DNA of 64,000 nt. It comes from Ga0077527 sp021300125. GTDB taxonomy: Bacteria; Pseudomonadota; Gammaproteobacteria; Burkholderiales; SG8-41. The stretch spans positions 1 to 64,000 of the forward strand of contig JBKDUF010000034.1 of the NCBI GenBank assembly GCA_046339595.1. Reading direction: 5' to 3'. The notes below the pieces were generated by a model. The model did no database searches. It was not told where the DNA came from and saw nothing but the letters and a program-made list of their open reading frames with translations. Below are positions 45,209-54,247 of this stretch, piece by piece (the first letter of the stretch is position 1; each line of letters opens with the position of its first letter). Both the position numbers and the translations under genes were made by a program.

Positions 45209-45991
45209 ATGATCCGCTCGCTCTGGATTTCCAAGACCGGACTCGACGCCCAGCAGACACAGATGGACGTCATTTCCAACAACCTGGCCAACGTCTCGAC
45301 CAACGGCTTCAAGCGTGCCCGCGCGGTATTCGAAGACCTGCTCTACCAGACCATCCGTCAGCCCGGCGCTCAGTCCTCGCAGCAGACGCAGCTGCCGACC
45401 GGACTGCAGATCGGTACCGGCGTGAAGCCGGTGGCCACCGCGCGCATCTTCACCCAGGGGAACCTTCAGCAGACCGGCAACCCGCTGGACGTGGCGATCC
45501 AGGGCAACGGCTTTTTCCAGGTGCTGATGCCCGACGGCACCACCGCCTACACCCGCGACGGCTCGTTCCAGGTCGACAGCCAGGGCCAGCTGGTCACGGC
45601 CAGCGGTTTCGCCGTGCAGCCCGCGATCACCATTCCCGCCAACGCGCAGTCGGTGACCATCGGCCGCGACGGCGTGGTCTCGGTGCTGCGCCAGGGCAGC
45701 GCCACACCGAGCCAGGTTGGCGCGCTGCAGCTGGTCGGCTTCACCAATCCGGCAGGCCTGCAGAGTTTCGGCGAGAACCTGTATCTGGAGACCGCGGCCT
45801 CGGGTACGCCCAGCGCGAACACCCCCGGCACCAATGGCCTCGGCCTGCTCAACCAGGGTTACGCGGAGACCTCGAATGTGAATGTCGTCGAGGAACTGGT
45901 GTCGATGATCCAGACCCAGCGCGCATACGAAATCAATTCGAAATCCATCCAGACCTCGGATCAGATGCTGCAGCGTCTGGCCCAGCTCTGA
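45209..45991 (+). CDS. flgG: Flagellar distal rod protein FlgG
   Basis: 260 residues. It opens MIRSLWISKTGLDAQQTQMD, with VISNNLANVSTNGFKRARAV, and closes with SNVNVVEELVSMIQTQRAYE. FlgG makes the distal rod that passes the P and L rings. The central domain shows GFFQVLMPDGTTAYTRDGSF. The length equals the E. coli protein (260). flgH begins 14 bases later. Confidence 0.98.
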   Translation: MIRSLWISKTGLDAQQTQMDVISNNLANVSTNGFKRARAVFEDLLYQTIRQPGAQSSQQTQLPTGLQIGTGVKPVATARIFTQGNLQQTGNPLDVAIQGNGFFQVLMPDGTTAYTRDGSFQVDSQGQLVTASGFAVQPAITIPANAQSVTIGRDGVVSVLRQGSATPSQVGALQLVGFTNPAGLQSFGENLYLETAASGTPSANTPGTNGLGLLNQGYAETSNVNVVEELVSMIQTQRAYEINSKSIQTSDQMLQRLAQL

Positions 45992-46005
45992 TCGCGGAGC
46001 TTGAA

Positions 46006-46674
46006 ATGAAAAAGATACTGCTTGCCGCCGTGCTGCTGCCGCTGAGCGCGGCCTGCGTGCATACCGTGCCGCCCACCGCCGTGCAGCAGCCTTTGAGTGC
46101 CCGGCCAGCGCAACCCGCAGTCGCTGCGGCCGCCAACGGCGCGATCTTCCAGGTCGGCGCCAATGATCGCGCGCTGTTCGAGGACCGCCGCGCGCGCCGT
46201 GTCGGCGATACCCTCACCATCTCGATCAGCGACCGCACAGCCGCCAGCCGCAAATCCAATACCAACTCGGCCCGCGCCAGCAACAACCAGTTCGGCGTGA
46301 ATTCCCTCGCGGGGCTGCCCGGCAAGAGTTTCCTCAATTCCAATCTCAACGCGACCTCGGATTTTTCCTTCGACGGCAGCGGCGAGAGCGCCAGCAACAA
46401 CGATTTCAACGGCGTCATCACGGTCACCGTGATCGAGGTTCTTGCCAACGGCAACCTCCAGGTCAGCGGCGAGAAGCAGCTCGGAATCAACCAGGGTTCC
46501 GAGTTCATCCGCTTCTCGGGGATCGTCAACCCGCTGCACCTGACCAGCAGCAACACGGTGAGCTCGACCCAGGTAGCCGACGCCCGAATCGAATACCGCG
46601 CCAATGGCGCGCTCGACAGCGCCCAGGTGATGGGCTGGCTGTCGCGCTTTTTCCTCAATTTCCTGCCGTTCTGA
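46006..46674 (+). CDS. flgH: Flagellar L-ring lipoprotein FlgH
   Basis: 222 residues from ATG 46006. The lipobox is LSAAC (lipidated Cys near residue 17). The L-ring core has SIFQ-like AIFQVGANDRALFEDRRARR, VGDTLTISISDRT, and FSGIVNPLHLTSSNTVSSTQ in the C-terminal half. It forms the ring in the outer membrane. The longer upstream frame is only a by-product of the flgG region and lacks flagellar sequence. Confidence 0.96.
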   Translation: MKKILLAAVLLPLSAACVHTVPPTAVQQPLSARPAQPAVAAAANGAIFQVGANDRALFEDRRARRVGDTLTISISDRTAASRKSNTNSARASNNQFGVNSLAGLPGKSFLNSNLNATSDFSFDGSGESASNNDFNGVITVTVIEVLANGNLQVSGEKQLGINQGSEFIRFSGIVNPLHLTSSNTVSSTQVADARIEYRANGALDSAQVMGWLSRFFLNFLPF

Positions 46675-46676
46675 CA

Positions 46677-47810
46677 ATGAGCGGGCTCATCACCATGACA
46701 GCCATGTTCCGCCGCTGTGCCGCGCCGCTGGCGCTTCTCGTGCTGCTGCTCGCCGCCGTGGCGCCGGTACAGGCCCAGCGCATCAAGGATCTTGCCACGG
46801 TGCAGGGCGTGCGCAGCAACCAGCTCATCGGCTACGGACTGGTGGTCGGTCTCGACGGAACCGGCGACCAGACCACCCAGACCCCGTTCACGGTGCAGAG
46901 CCTGACCACGATGCTGTCCCAGCTCGGCGTCACGCTGCCGCCGGGCGCCAGCCTGCAGCTGAAGAACGTGGCCGCGGTCATGATCACCTCAATGCTGCCC
47001 CCGTTTGCAGCGCCGGGACAGGCCATCGACGTCACGGTGTCCTCCATCGGCAATGCCAAATCACTGCGCGGCGGTACGCTGCTGCTGACGCCGCTGCGAG
47101 GCGCAGACGGACAGGTGTACGCCATGGCACAGGGCAATATCCTGGTCGGCGGCGTCGGTGCCTCGTCTGGCGGCACCAGCGTGCAGGTCAACCACCTGAG
47201 CGTCGGCCGCATTTCCGGCGGCGCGACCGTGGAGCGGGCGGTGACAATGCCGCTGGGCGGAGAGGCGGACATCCTGCTTGGCGTGCATGGCAGTGATTTC
47301 ACCACCACGAACCGTATCGTTGATGCCATCAACGGCCATGTCGGCGCGGGCACTGCCACCGCCGTGGACGGCCGCACCATCCGCGTCGCCGCTCCGGCCG
47401 GCGCCGGGGAGCGGGTGGCCTTTCTCGCCCGCATCGAGGGGCTCGAGGTGCAGGCCGCCTCGGCCCGGGCGCGGGTCATCGTCAATGCACGCACCGGCTC
47501 GGTGGTGATGAACCAGGCAGTGAGCGTGGATGTGTGCGCGGTGGCGCACGGCAACCTCTCGGTGGTGATCACCACCGAACCGGTGATCAGCCAGCCGGGG
47601 CCGTTCTCCGGCGGCCAGACGGTTCAGGCGGAGCGTGCGCAGGTCGAGATCCGCCAGGACAAGGGCCTGCTCACCATGGTGCGCGGCGCCAATCTCAGCG
47701 ACGTGGTGAAGGCGCTCAATGCCATCGGCGCCACGCCACAGGACCTGCTGGCGATCCTGCAGGCGATGAAGGCCTCGGGCGCACTGCGCGCCGAACTGGA
47801 GATCATCTGA
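46677..47810 (+). CDS. flgI: Flagellar P-ring protein FlgI
   Basis: 377 residues from ATG 46677 (ATG 46695 is also possible). The signal peptide is RRCAAPLALLVLLLAAVAPVQA. Then comes the P-ring pattern RIKDLATVQGVRSNQLIGYG, DQTTQTPFTVQSLTTMLSQ and NLSDVVKALNAIGATPQDLL. FlgA escorts it to the periplasmic peptidoglycan ring. Its stop overlaps the ATG of a nine-codon frame leading to flgJ. Confidence 0.97.
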   Translation: MSGLITMTAMFRRCAAPLALLVLLLAAVAPVQAQRIKDLATVQGVRSNQLIGYGLVVGLDGTGDQTTQTPFTVQSLTTMLSQLGVTLPPGASLQLKNVAAVMITSMLPPFAAPGQAIDVTVSSIGNAKSLRGGTLLLTPLRGADGQVYAMAQGNILVGGVGASSGGTSVQVNHLSVGRISGGATVERAVTMPLGGEADILLGVHGSDFTTTNRIVDAINGHVGAGTATAVDGRTIRVAAPAGAGERVAFLARIEGLEVQAASARARVIVNARTGSVVMNQAVSVDVCAVAHGNLSVVITTEPVISQPGPFSGGQTVQAERAQVEIRQDKGLLTMVRGANLSDVVKALNAIGATPQDLLAILQAMKASGALRAELEII

Positions 47811-47836
47811 TGGCTGAGTGGAGCGCATCGCGATGA
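47810..47836 (+). other. Micro-ORF linking flgI stop to flgJ start
   Basis: ATG 47810 overlaps the flgI TGA (TGATG) and encodes MAEWSASR. It ends at a TGA that overlaps the flgJ ATG at 47833 (ATGA). The eight-residue peptide is probably meaningless; the frame could carry terminating ribosomes forward to flgJ. Confidence 0.4.
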
Positions 47837-48714
47837 GCCTGCCTGCCCTGCCGCAATCCCTTGCGGTCGACACCCGCGCCCTTGACGACCTGAAGGTGCG
47901 TGCACGCAACAACCCTGAAACCGCACTGAAGGACGCCGCGAAGCAGTTCGAGGTCCTGTTCATGAACATGCTGCTCAAGAGCATGCGGGACACGGTGCCG
48001 CAGGAGGGTTTGTTCGACAGCGAACAGACGCGCTTCTACACATCGATGCTCGACCAGCAGCTCTCCGAGAAAATGTCCACCCGCGGCATCGGCCTGGCCG
48101 AGATCATGGTCCGACAGCTGCAGCGCCAGAGCCATGCGGTTCCGGCCACAGACGCTGCCGGTGTCAATGGCATCAACGGTATCGGGTCCGTTCCGGGCGC
48201 GGCCGCGCCCGCCGGGCCTTCGCGTTCCGCCGCGCCGGTCGGCGACGCGCGGGCCTTTGTCAACCGCATGTGGCCGGAGGCTGCCGAGGCGAGCCGCACC
48301 ACCGGCATACCCGCGCATTTCATCCTTGGCCAGGCCGCCCTCGAATCGGGCTGGGGCGCGCGCGAAATCCGCGGCGCCGACGGCAGTGCGAGCCACAACC
48401 TGTTCGGCATCAAGGCCGGCCGCGGCTGGCAGGGCGGCAGTGTGGAGGTGACCACCACCGAATACACCGACGGCGTGCCGCGCAAGACCGTGGAGCGCTT
48501 CCGCGCCTACGACTCCTATGCCTCGGCGTTCGAGGATTACGCCCGGCTGCTGAAGAACAACCCGCGCTATGCCGGTGTCATTGAGGGGTCCCGCGATGCC
48601 GCATCCTTCGCGCGTGCGTTGCAGCAGGCCGGATATGCCACCGATCCCCAATATGCAGACAAGCTCACCCGCGTGATCAACGGCAATGTGCTTCGACAGA
48701 GCCTGCTCGGCTGA
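47833..48714 (+). CDS. flgJ: Rod-cap and peptidoglycan hydrolase FlgJ
   Basis: 293 residues from ATG 47833 (GTG 47818 possible). The N-terminal rod-binding domain has AAKQFEVLFMNMLLKSMRDT and TRFYTSMLDQQLSEKM. A Gly/Ala/Pro-rich linker follows near 110-135, then a C-terminal glucosaminidase domain with AHFILGQAALESGWGAREI, SHNLFGIKAG and FRAYDSYASAFEDYARLL. The dual-domain form is typical of beta- and gammaproteobacteria. It clears peptidoglycan for rod passage. Confidence 0.96.
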   Translation: MSLPALPQSLAVDTRALDDLKVRARNNPETALKDAAKQFEVLFMNMLLKSMRDTVPQEGLFDSEQTRFYTSMLDQQLSEKMSTRGIGLAEIMVRQLQRQSHAVPATDAAGVNGINGIGSVPGAAAPAGPSRSAAPVGDARAFVNRMWPEAAEASRTTGIPAHFILGQAALESGWGAREIRGADGSASHNLFGIKAGRGWQGGSVEVTTTEYTDGVPRKTVERFRAYDSYASAFEDYARLLKNNPRYAGVIEGSRDAASFARALQQAGYATDPQYADKLTRVINGNVLRQSLLG

Positions 48715-48733
48715 GGTTTGAGGAGAAACGACT

Positions 48734-50638
48734 ATGACAAGCGGCATTTTTGGGGTGGCTGTCAGCGGCCTCAACGCTGCCCAGGCCGGACTGGTGACGA
48801 CCGGCCACAACATCGCCAACGCCAACACCGCGGGTTACCATCGGCAGTCGGTGATCCAGTCGGCGGCGCCTCCCCAGCTTACCGGTTCCGGCTTTTTTGG
48901 TCAGGGTGTCAATGTCGAATCGGTGGTGCGCAACTACAGTGCTTTTCTCGACAGCCAGGTTGTACGTGCCGAGGCGAGAGCTTCCTTTTTCACCACCCAG
49001 TCTGCCCAGCTGGCACAGCTTGACGGCCTGCTCGCCGATCCTGCTGCAGGGCTTTCACCTGCACTGCAGTCTTTTTTTGCTGCAGTCAACGAGGTAGCGG
49101 CCAACCCCGCATCGTTGCCTTCGCGCCAGTCACTGCTGTCTTCGGCACAGACCCTAGCGGCAAGGTTCGGAGAAATCGATGGTCGTCTGGCCGAAATCGC
49201 CCGGGGAGTCAACTCGCAGCTGTCGGGAAGTGTCTCAAGCATCAACAGTTATGCCACTGAAATCGCGCTGCTTAACGAGCGCATTCACGTCGCGCAGAGC
49301 GCCGCGGGTCAACCACCCAACGACCTGCTTGACCAGCGCGACCGGCTGATCGGCGAACTGAATCGAATCGTCGGCGTGTCCACCGTGACCCAAAGTGACG
49401 GCGCCCTGAATGTTTTCATCGGCACCGGTCAAAGCCTGGTGGTAGGCAACCAGGCGACACAGCTTTCTCTGCAGGCATCGGCCGAAGATCCCACATTCTT
49501 CAATTTGGTACACCGGCAGGGTACGGGCGCTGCGCCGATCGCCTCGCGCAGTCTGCAGTCGGGCAGCCTTGGTGGACTGCTGGCGTTCCGCGAAGGCGCC
49601 CTGGTTGAGTCGCGCGACGGGCTGGGCCGGATAGCGACGGTGCTCGCTTCGACTTTTAACGAACAGCATAGCCTGGGCCAGGACTACGACGGAGCCGCGG
49701 GCGGACTGTTTTTCGCGGCTCCCCAGGTAGCGGTGGCTGCGCGTGCCTCGAACACCGGCAATGCGGTGCTGGCTGCTTCCCATGCCGATGTGTCAGCCCT
49801 CGAAGTTTCGTCGTACCGTGTTACTTACAGCGCCGGCAGTTTTCTGGTGACACGGCTTTCCGACAACAGCACCACGACCTGGGCTTCATTGCCGCAGACG
49901 GTTGACGGATTCATGCTCAATCTCGCATCCGGTACGCCCGCCGAGGGTGACAGCTTTGTCGTCGAGCCGGTGCGATATGGCGCCCGTAATTTCAGCGTTG
50001 CCGTCGACAGCGTGGCCCGCATCGCGGCAGCAGCACCGATCCGCAGCGCTGCAGTCGCAGGCAATACCGGCAGCGCCACGATCAGCGCCGGCAGCGTCAA
50101 CCCGCCCGCGCCGCTGAATGCAAACCTGCAGCAACCCGTCACCATCAACTTCACCAGCCCCGGCACTTTCAATGTCAGCGGCACCGGCACCGGCAATCCG
50201 GTTGGCCTGTCTTACACGCCGGGCGCCGACATCAGCTACAACGGCTGGACCATCCGCATCAGCGGCACGCCGGCAGCCGGTGACAGCTTCATCATCGAGG
50301 CCAACAGCGGCGGGCGCGGTGATAACCGCAACGCGCTGCAGCTGGCCGCGTTGCAGGGCGCGCAGAATCTCGTCGGCGGCCGCGCCGGCTACCAGAGCGC
50401 TTACAGCCAGATCGCCGGCAGCGTCGGTGCTCGCACCCGGGAAGCGCAGATTTCAGCCGAAGCCCAAGACAATGTCACCGCGCAGGCGCGCCAGGCCCAG
50501 CAGTCGCTGTCCGGGGTCAATCTCGATGAAGAAGCGGCAAACCTGATCCGTTACCAGCAGGCCTACCAGGCCTCGAGCAAGGTGGTTGAGGTGGCCTCGC
50601 GGCTGTTCGAGACATTGCTCGGCATTTCAGGGAGATGA
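48734..50638 (+). CDS. flgK: Hook-filament junction protein FlgK (HAP1)
   Basis: 634 residues, after GAGGAG. The N-terminal signature SGIFGVAVSGLNAAQAGLVT has TGHNIANANTAGYHRQ. The C-terminal segment is SGVNLDEEAANLIRYQQAYQ, then ASKVVEVASRLFETLL. A long variable middle region accounts for the size above E. coli FlgK (547). It joins hook and filament and is chaperoned by FlgN. The stop overlaps an in-frame ATG of flgL (ATGA). Confidence 0.96.
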   Translation: MTSGIFGVAVSGLNAAQAGLVTTGHNIANANTAGYHRQSVIQSAAPPQLTGSGFFGQGVNVESVVRNYSAFLDSQVVRAEARASFFTTQSAQLAQLDGLLADPAAGLSPALQSFFAAVNEVAANPASLPSRQSLLSSAQTLAARFGEIDGRLAEIARGVNSQLSGSVSSINSYATEIALLNERIHVAQSAAGQPPNDLLDQRDRLIGELNRIVGVSTVTQSDGALNVFIGTGQSLVVGNQATQLSLQASAEDPTFFNLVHRQGTGAAPIASRSLQSGSLGGLLAFREGALVESRDGLGRIATVLASTFNEQHSLGQDYDGAAGGLFFAAPQVAVAARASNTGNAVLAASHADVSALEVSSYRVTYSAGSFLVTRLSDNSTTTWASLPQTVDGFMLNLASGTPAEGDSFVVEPVRYGARNFSVAVDSVARIAAAAPIRSAAVAGNTGSATISAGSVNPPAPLNANLQQPVTINFTSPGTFNVSGTGTGNPVGLSYTPGADISYNGWTIRISGTPAAGDSFIIEANSGGRGDNRNALQLAALQGAQNLVGGRAGYQSAYSQIAGSVGARTREAQISAEAQDNVTAQARQAQQSLSGVNLDEEAANLIRYQQAYQASSKVVEVASRLFETLLGISGR

Positions 50639-50643
50639 CCAGC

Positions 50644-51951
50644 ATGCGCGTGAGCACCAGCAGTCTCTATGAAACCGGTGTCGGCGGCATGTTGCGGCTG
50701 CAGGACCAGCAGCTGCGACTGCAACAGCAGGTTTCCACCGGGCGCCGTATAAATTCACCAGCCGACGACCCGATTGCCGCTGCTGCGGTTCTTGAGATCG
50801 GCCAGGCCCAATCCATGCAGGAGCAGTTCGGACGCAATATCGAAAGCGCGCGCAGCGCCCTGCTGCAGGAGGAGCAGGCCCTGGGCGATGCCACCCGCGT
50901 GCTCCAGGATATCAAGACCTTGGCAGTGAACGCCGGCAATGGCGCGCTCTCCAATGCCGACCGCATGGCGCTGGCGACCGAACTGCAGGCGCGATATGAC
51001 GAACTGCTTGCCATCGCCAACCGCAGCGACGGCAACGGGCATTACCTGTTTTCCGGATTCAAGGCGGATACGCCGCCTTTCCTGCAGAACGCCGGCGGCG
51101 CGATCAGCTACCAGGGTGACGAGGGCCAGCGCCTGGTCCAGATCGGCGTCCAACGCCGTGTCGCGGTCAGCGACTCGGGCGCCGCAGTGTTCATGACGGT
51201 GCGTGAGGGTGATGGCCGGATTGTTGCTGCCGCCGCGCAGGCCAATGCCGGAAGCGCCATTGTCGGCACGACCTCCGTGGGCAACGAGGCGGCCTGGAAC
51301 GATCCCGCCAATCCGCGTGAGTTCTCGATCCGTTTCCATGTTGATGCCACGGTAACGCCGGCTCAGACCACGTATGACATTGTTGACACGGTGAACAACG
51401 TTTCGCTGCTCACCGGGGCTATACCTGCAGCAGGGCCCCACCTGCGCAGCTACAGCGAGAGCGCACCGATCGCGCTGCGCACAGTGGCGCCACCCGACAC
51501 CAATCCGGTGCCATTTGATTTCGGTGCCACGGTGGCGGTCAGCGGAGCACCGGCCGACGGCGACCTCATCGGCGTGCGCGCGGCAGCCACGCGCGATATG
51601 TTCGGCATGATTTCCGACCTGATTTCCAGCCTGCGTCAAGGGCAGTCCGCCACCGCGGCTTCAGCCGCCGCCTACCGCAACCGCCTCGACACTGCGCTCA
51701 CCGGGATCGACAACGCGCTTGACCAGGTGCTGCTGGTCAGGGCCGGGGCGGGCACCCGGCTGGCGGAGCTCGATACTGCGCAGACTGCGGCCGAAGATGC
51801 GGTCCTCAATCATCAGCAGAACCTGTCACGGCTGCAGGATCTTGATTACGCCGCAGCTCTGTCCGAACTGGCACAGCGCCAGGCCCAGCTCGAGGCCGTG
51901 CAGAAATCCTTCCTTCAGATCACGCGTCTGCGCCTGTTCGATTTCATCTGA
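50644..51951 (+). CDS. flgL: Hook-filament junction protein FlgL (HAP3)
   Basis: 435 residues from ATG 50644, which has AGGGAG nine bases upstream and gives the usual MRVSTSSLYETG start. ATG 50635, overlapping the flgK stop, is the alternative. Flagellin-type N-terminus: QVSTGRRINSPADDPIAAA. The C-terminus ends FLQITRLRLFDFI. It connects FlgK to the filament. The middle domain (about 180-320) is longer than in E. coli FlgL (317 residues). Confidence 0.95.
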   Translation: MRVSTSSLYETGVGGMLRLQDQQLRLQQQVSTGRRINSPADDPIAAAAVLEIGQAQSMQEQFGRNIESARSALLQEEQALGDATRVLQDIKTLAVNAGNGALSNADRMALATELQARYDELLAIANRSDGNGHYLFSGFKADTPPFLQNAGGAISYQGDEGQRLVQIGVQRRVAVSDSGAAVFMTVREGDGRIVAAAAQANAGSAIVGTTSVGNEAAWNDPANPREFSIRFHVDATVTPAQTTYDIVDTVNNVSLLTGAIPAAGPHLRSYSESAPIALRTVAPPDTNPVPFDFGATVAVSGAPADGDLIGVRAAATRDMFGMISDLISSLRQGQSATAASAAAYRNRLDTALTGIDNALDQVLLVRAGAGTRLAELDTAQTAAEDAVLNHQQNLSRLQDLDYAAALSELAQRQAQLEAVQKSFLQITRLRLFDFI

Positions 51952-51962
51952 GGCAGGTCATC

Positions 51963-52403
51963 ATGGCGAAAACCCGTCACTTCCGTAAATCCGTCCTGCT
52001 GCTGTGCATGCTGCCGCTGGGCGGTTGCGTTTCTGCCGGCAGTGAAAGCACTCGTTCACCGCTGGTGGCGGACAAGGTGCTGCGGCTCTCCCCCTCGCTT
52101 TCCGTGCCGCTGGAGGCCATCGTCGCCGGAGCGGTGCTGTTTGCAGTGATTGATCCGCTGGCGCCGAACTGGGAAGTGGAGGCGCGCCCGCTGGGTGAAG
52201 GGCGTTACCTGCTGGCGCTGACCATGAAGCGCTTCGTGTCCGGCGGTGATGGCGAGGCCTACCAGGTGATGCAGCGTGCAGCCGAGCGGCTGCAGCGAGA
52301 GGCCGGTGCGGTTGCCTATTCGGTAGCTGCCTACAGCGAGGGCATAGATTCGGGCCTGCCCGCGGCGCGCAGGGTCGCGCGCGCGCTGATCGAATTGCGC
52401 TGA
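51963..52403 (+). CDS. Putative lipoprotein of unknown function at the end of the flg operon
   Basis: 146 residues, 11 bases after flgL. The signal is SVLLLCMLPLGGCVSAG with lipobox LGGC. The mature part is alpha/beta-like: LEAIVAGAVLFAVIDPLAPN, WEVEARPLGEGRYLLALTMK and QVMQRAAERLQREAG. No named family is recognized. Its co-transcription with flg genes suggests an envelope role in flagellum function. It converges with fliR with only 7 bases between stops. Confidence 0.7.
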   Translation: MAKTRHFRKSVLLLCMLPLGGCVSAGSESTRSPLVADKVLRLSPSLSVPLEAIVAGAVLFAVIDPLAPNWEVEARPLGEGRYLLALTMKRFVSGGDGEAYQVMQRAAERLQREAGAVAYSVAAYSEGIDSGLPAARRVARALIELR

Positions 52404-52416
52404 AGTTTATTCAGCG
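52398..52416. terminator. Inverted repeat at the convergent lipoprotein/fliR stops, weak bidirectional terminator candidate
   Basis: CGCTGAA-gttta-TTCAGCG spans both stop codons. The stem is seven pairs with a five-base loop, but no T-run follows on either side, so it could merely reflect the two genes ending alike. Confidence 0.3.
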
Positions 52417-53181
52417 GCCGAGGCTGAACAGCCTCTCCATGGCTACGCGCAGCAGGCTTTCGGCTGTCGCCGGCAGCCAGGGCAGCGTCAGCAGCAGCGC
52501 GGCGAAACCCACGGCGAGCGTGATCGGAAAGCCGATCGCGAATACGTTGAGCTGGGGAGAGGAGCGGGTCAGCGCGGCTAGCGCCAGGTTCACTGTCAGC
52601 AGGGTAGCGATCACCGGCATCGCCAGCAGCAATGCGGCAGAAAAGATGCCCGCGCCCCAGCCCGCGATATCCAGCCAGCGGCCGGTGCCGGGAAGCGTGC
52701 CGACCGGAAGGTCCCGGAAGCTTTCCGCAAGCGCGGACAGCATCAGCAGATGGCCGTTCAGGGCCAGGAAAATCAGCGTAGTGAGAACGCCCAGGAATTG
52801 GCCGACCACCGGCATCTGGCCGGCATTCTGCGGGTCGTAGAACATCGCGAAACCGAGGCCCATCTGCATGCCGATCAGTTCCCCTGCCATTTCCACCGCG
52901 GTGAATACCAGCCTCACAGCGAAACCCATGGTGAGTCCGATCAGCAATTGCTGCGCGAAGATGCCGAGCCCGGCCAGCGAGTCAGGTGCCACTTGCGGCA
53001 CCGGCGGCAGAGTCGGCGTCACGACGACGGTGATGAGCAGCGCAAGGCCGAGGCGCATGCGCAGTGGAAAGCGCGGATTGCCGAATAGCGGCGCCGAGAT
53101 GAGCAGTCCCAGGACGCGGGCGAAGGGCCACAGGAATGCAGCGAGCCAGGCTGATAGCTCGGCGCTGCTGAAAGTCAGCAC
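52411..53181 (-). CDS. fliR: Flagellar export gate protein FliR
   Basis: 256 residues from GTG 53181. Hydrophobic throughout, with about six helices: AFLWPFARVLGLLISAPLFG first and LGGLIG-like GFAALLLTLPWLPATAESLL last. It has ALAESFRDLPVG in a loop. With FliP and FliQ it forms the export pore. It is the last gene of the minus-strand fli operon and its stop nearly meets the flgL-linked lipoprotein gene. Confidence 0.95.
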   Translation of the reverse strand: MLTFSSAELSAWLAAFLWPFARVLGLLISAPLFGNPRFPLRMRLGLALLITVVVTPTLPPVPQVAPDSLAGLGIFAQQLLIGLTMGFAVRLVFTAVEMAGELIGMQMGLGFAMFYDPQNAGQMPVVGQFLGVLTTLIFLALNGHLLMLSALAESFRDLPVGTLPGTGRWLDIAGWGAGIFSAALLLAMPVIATLLTVNLALAALTRSSPQLNVFAIGFPITLAVGFAALLLTLPWLPATAESLLRVAMERLFSLGR

Positions 53182-53193
53182 GACGCCGCGCGC

Positions 53194-53463
53194 TCAGCCG
53201 ATCACGGAGGGAATGCTGGTGATCAGGCGCCGCATGTAATCGGTGAGCAGCGTCAGCATCCACGGTCCCGACACCACCAGCATGATGAACACCGCCGCCA
53301 GCTTCGGGATGAATGACAGCGTCATTTCATTGATCTGGGTGGCAGCCTGGAACACGCTGATCAGCAGGCCCACTGCCAGTGCGGCGAGCAGCAGCGGCGC
53401 CGAGACCAGCAGCGTCATCTCGATGGCCGAGCGGCCCAGAGCAACTACGGCTTCGGGTGTCAT
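53194..53463 (-). CDS. fliQ: Flagellar export gate protein FliQ
   Basis: 89 residues, two membrane helices: LVSAPLLLAALAVGLLISVF and VFIMLVVSGPWMLTLLTDYM. The FliQ pattern MTPEAVVALGRSAIEMTLL and FQAATQINEMTLSFIPKL is clear. It lies 12 bases upstream of fliR and 28 bases downstream of fliP, with a short AT-rich gap before it. Confidence 0.96.
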   Translation of the reverse strand: MTPEAVVALGRSAIEMTLLVSAPLLLAALAVGLLISVFQAATQINEMTLSFIPKLAAVFIMLVVSGPWMLTLLTDYMRRLITSIPSVIG

Positions 53464-53491
53464 AAAAATACCTTATTTTCAATTGGTTATG

Positions 53492-54247
53492 CTATGCCGG
53501 GTAGAAACTCTGCGCCAGCGATCCGATCAGCAGATTCCAGCCGTCAACCAGGACGAACAGCATGATCTTGAACGGCAGCGCGATCAGCGCCGGCGATACC
53601 ATCATCATGCCCATCGACATCAGCACGCTGGCAACCAGCATGTCGATGATGAGGAAGGGGATGAACACGATGAAGCCGATCTGGAAGGCGGTCTTCAGCT
53701 CGCTGGTGACGTAGGCTGGCACCAGTATCTTCAGCGGCACCGCGGTGACATCCGCCGGCGGCGCCTCGCCGGACAGACGCACGAACAGTTCAAGGTCGGT
53801 TTCCCTGGTTTGGCGCAGCATGAACTGGCGCAGCGGTTCCGCGGCCTTGACCAGCGCCTGGCCAACGTCGAGCTTGTTCTCGACGTAGGGCTGGTAGGCC
53901 TCGGCATGGATGCGCTCGAGCACCGGCGACATCACGAACAGGGTCAGGAACAGCGCCAGTCCGACCAGCACCTGGTTCGGCGGTGCAGTTGGCGTACCCA
54001 GCGCCTGGCGCAGCAGCGACAGCACGATGATGATGCGGGTGAAGCCGGTCATCATCAGCAGCACGGCCGGCAGGAAAGTGAGCGAGGTCAGCAGCAGCAG
54101 GGTCTGGATCGACAGCGTCCAGGTCTGGCCACCACCGGGCGCGGGTGTGCTGGTCAGGGCGGGAATGCCGGATTTCTGCGCCAGCACCGGCAATGCCAGT
54201 CCGAACAGCAGCACGCCGGCGAGCCCGCCGGCCAGCTTAGCGCGCAT
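53492..54247 (-). CDS. fliP: Flagellar export gate protein FliP
   Basis: 251 residues from ATG 54247. It has a cleavable signal-like N-terminus (LAGGLAGVLLFGLALPVLAQ). FliP motifs are MMTGFTRIIIVLSLLRQALG, PPNQVLVGLALFLTLFVMSP, and IDMLVASVLMSMGMMMVSP near the C-terminus. It nucleates assembly of the FliPQR pore. The ATG overlaps the end of fliO by 11 bases. A longer frame inside fliO was rejected. Confidence 0.96.
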   Translation of the reverse strand: MRAKLAGGLAGVLLFGLALPVLAQKSGIPALTSTPAPGGGQTWTLSIQTLLLLTSLTFLPAVLLMMTGFTRIIIVLSLLRQALGTPTAPPNQVLVGLALFLTLFVMSPVLERIHAEAYQPYVENKLDVGQALVKAAEPLRQFMLRQTRETDLELFVRLSGEAPPADVTAVPLKILVPAYVTSELKTAFQIGFIVFIPFLIIDMLVASVLMSMGMMMVSPALIALPFKIMLFVLVDGWNLLIGSLAQSFYPA

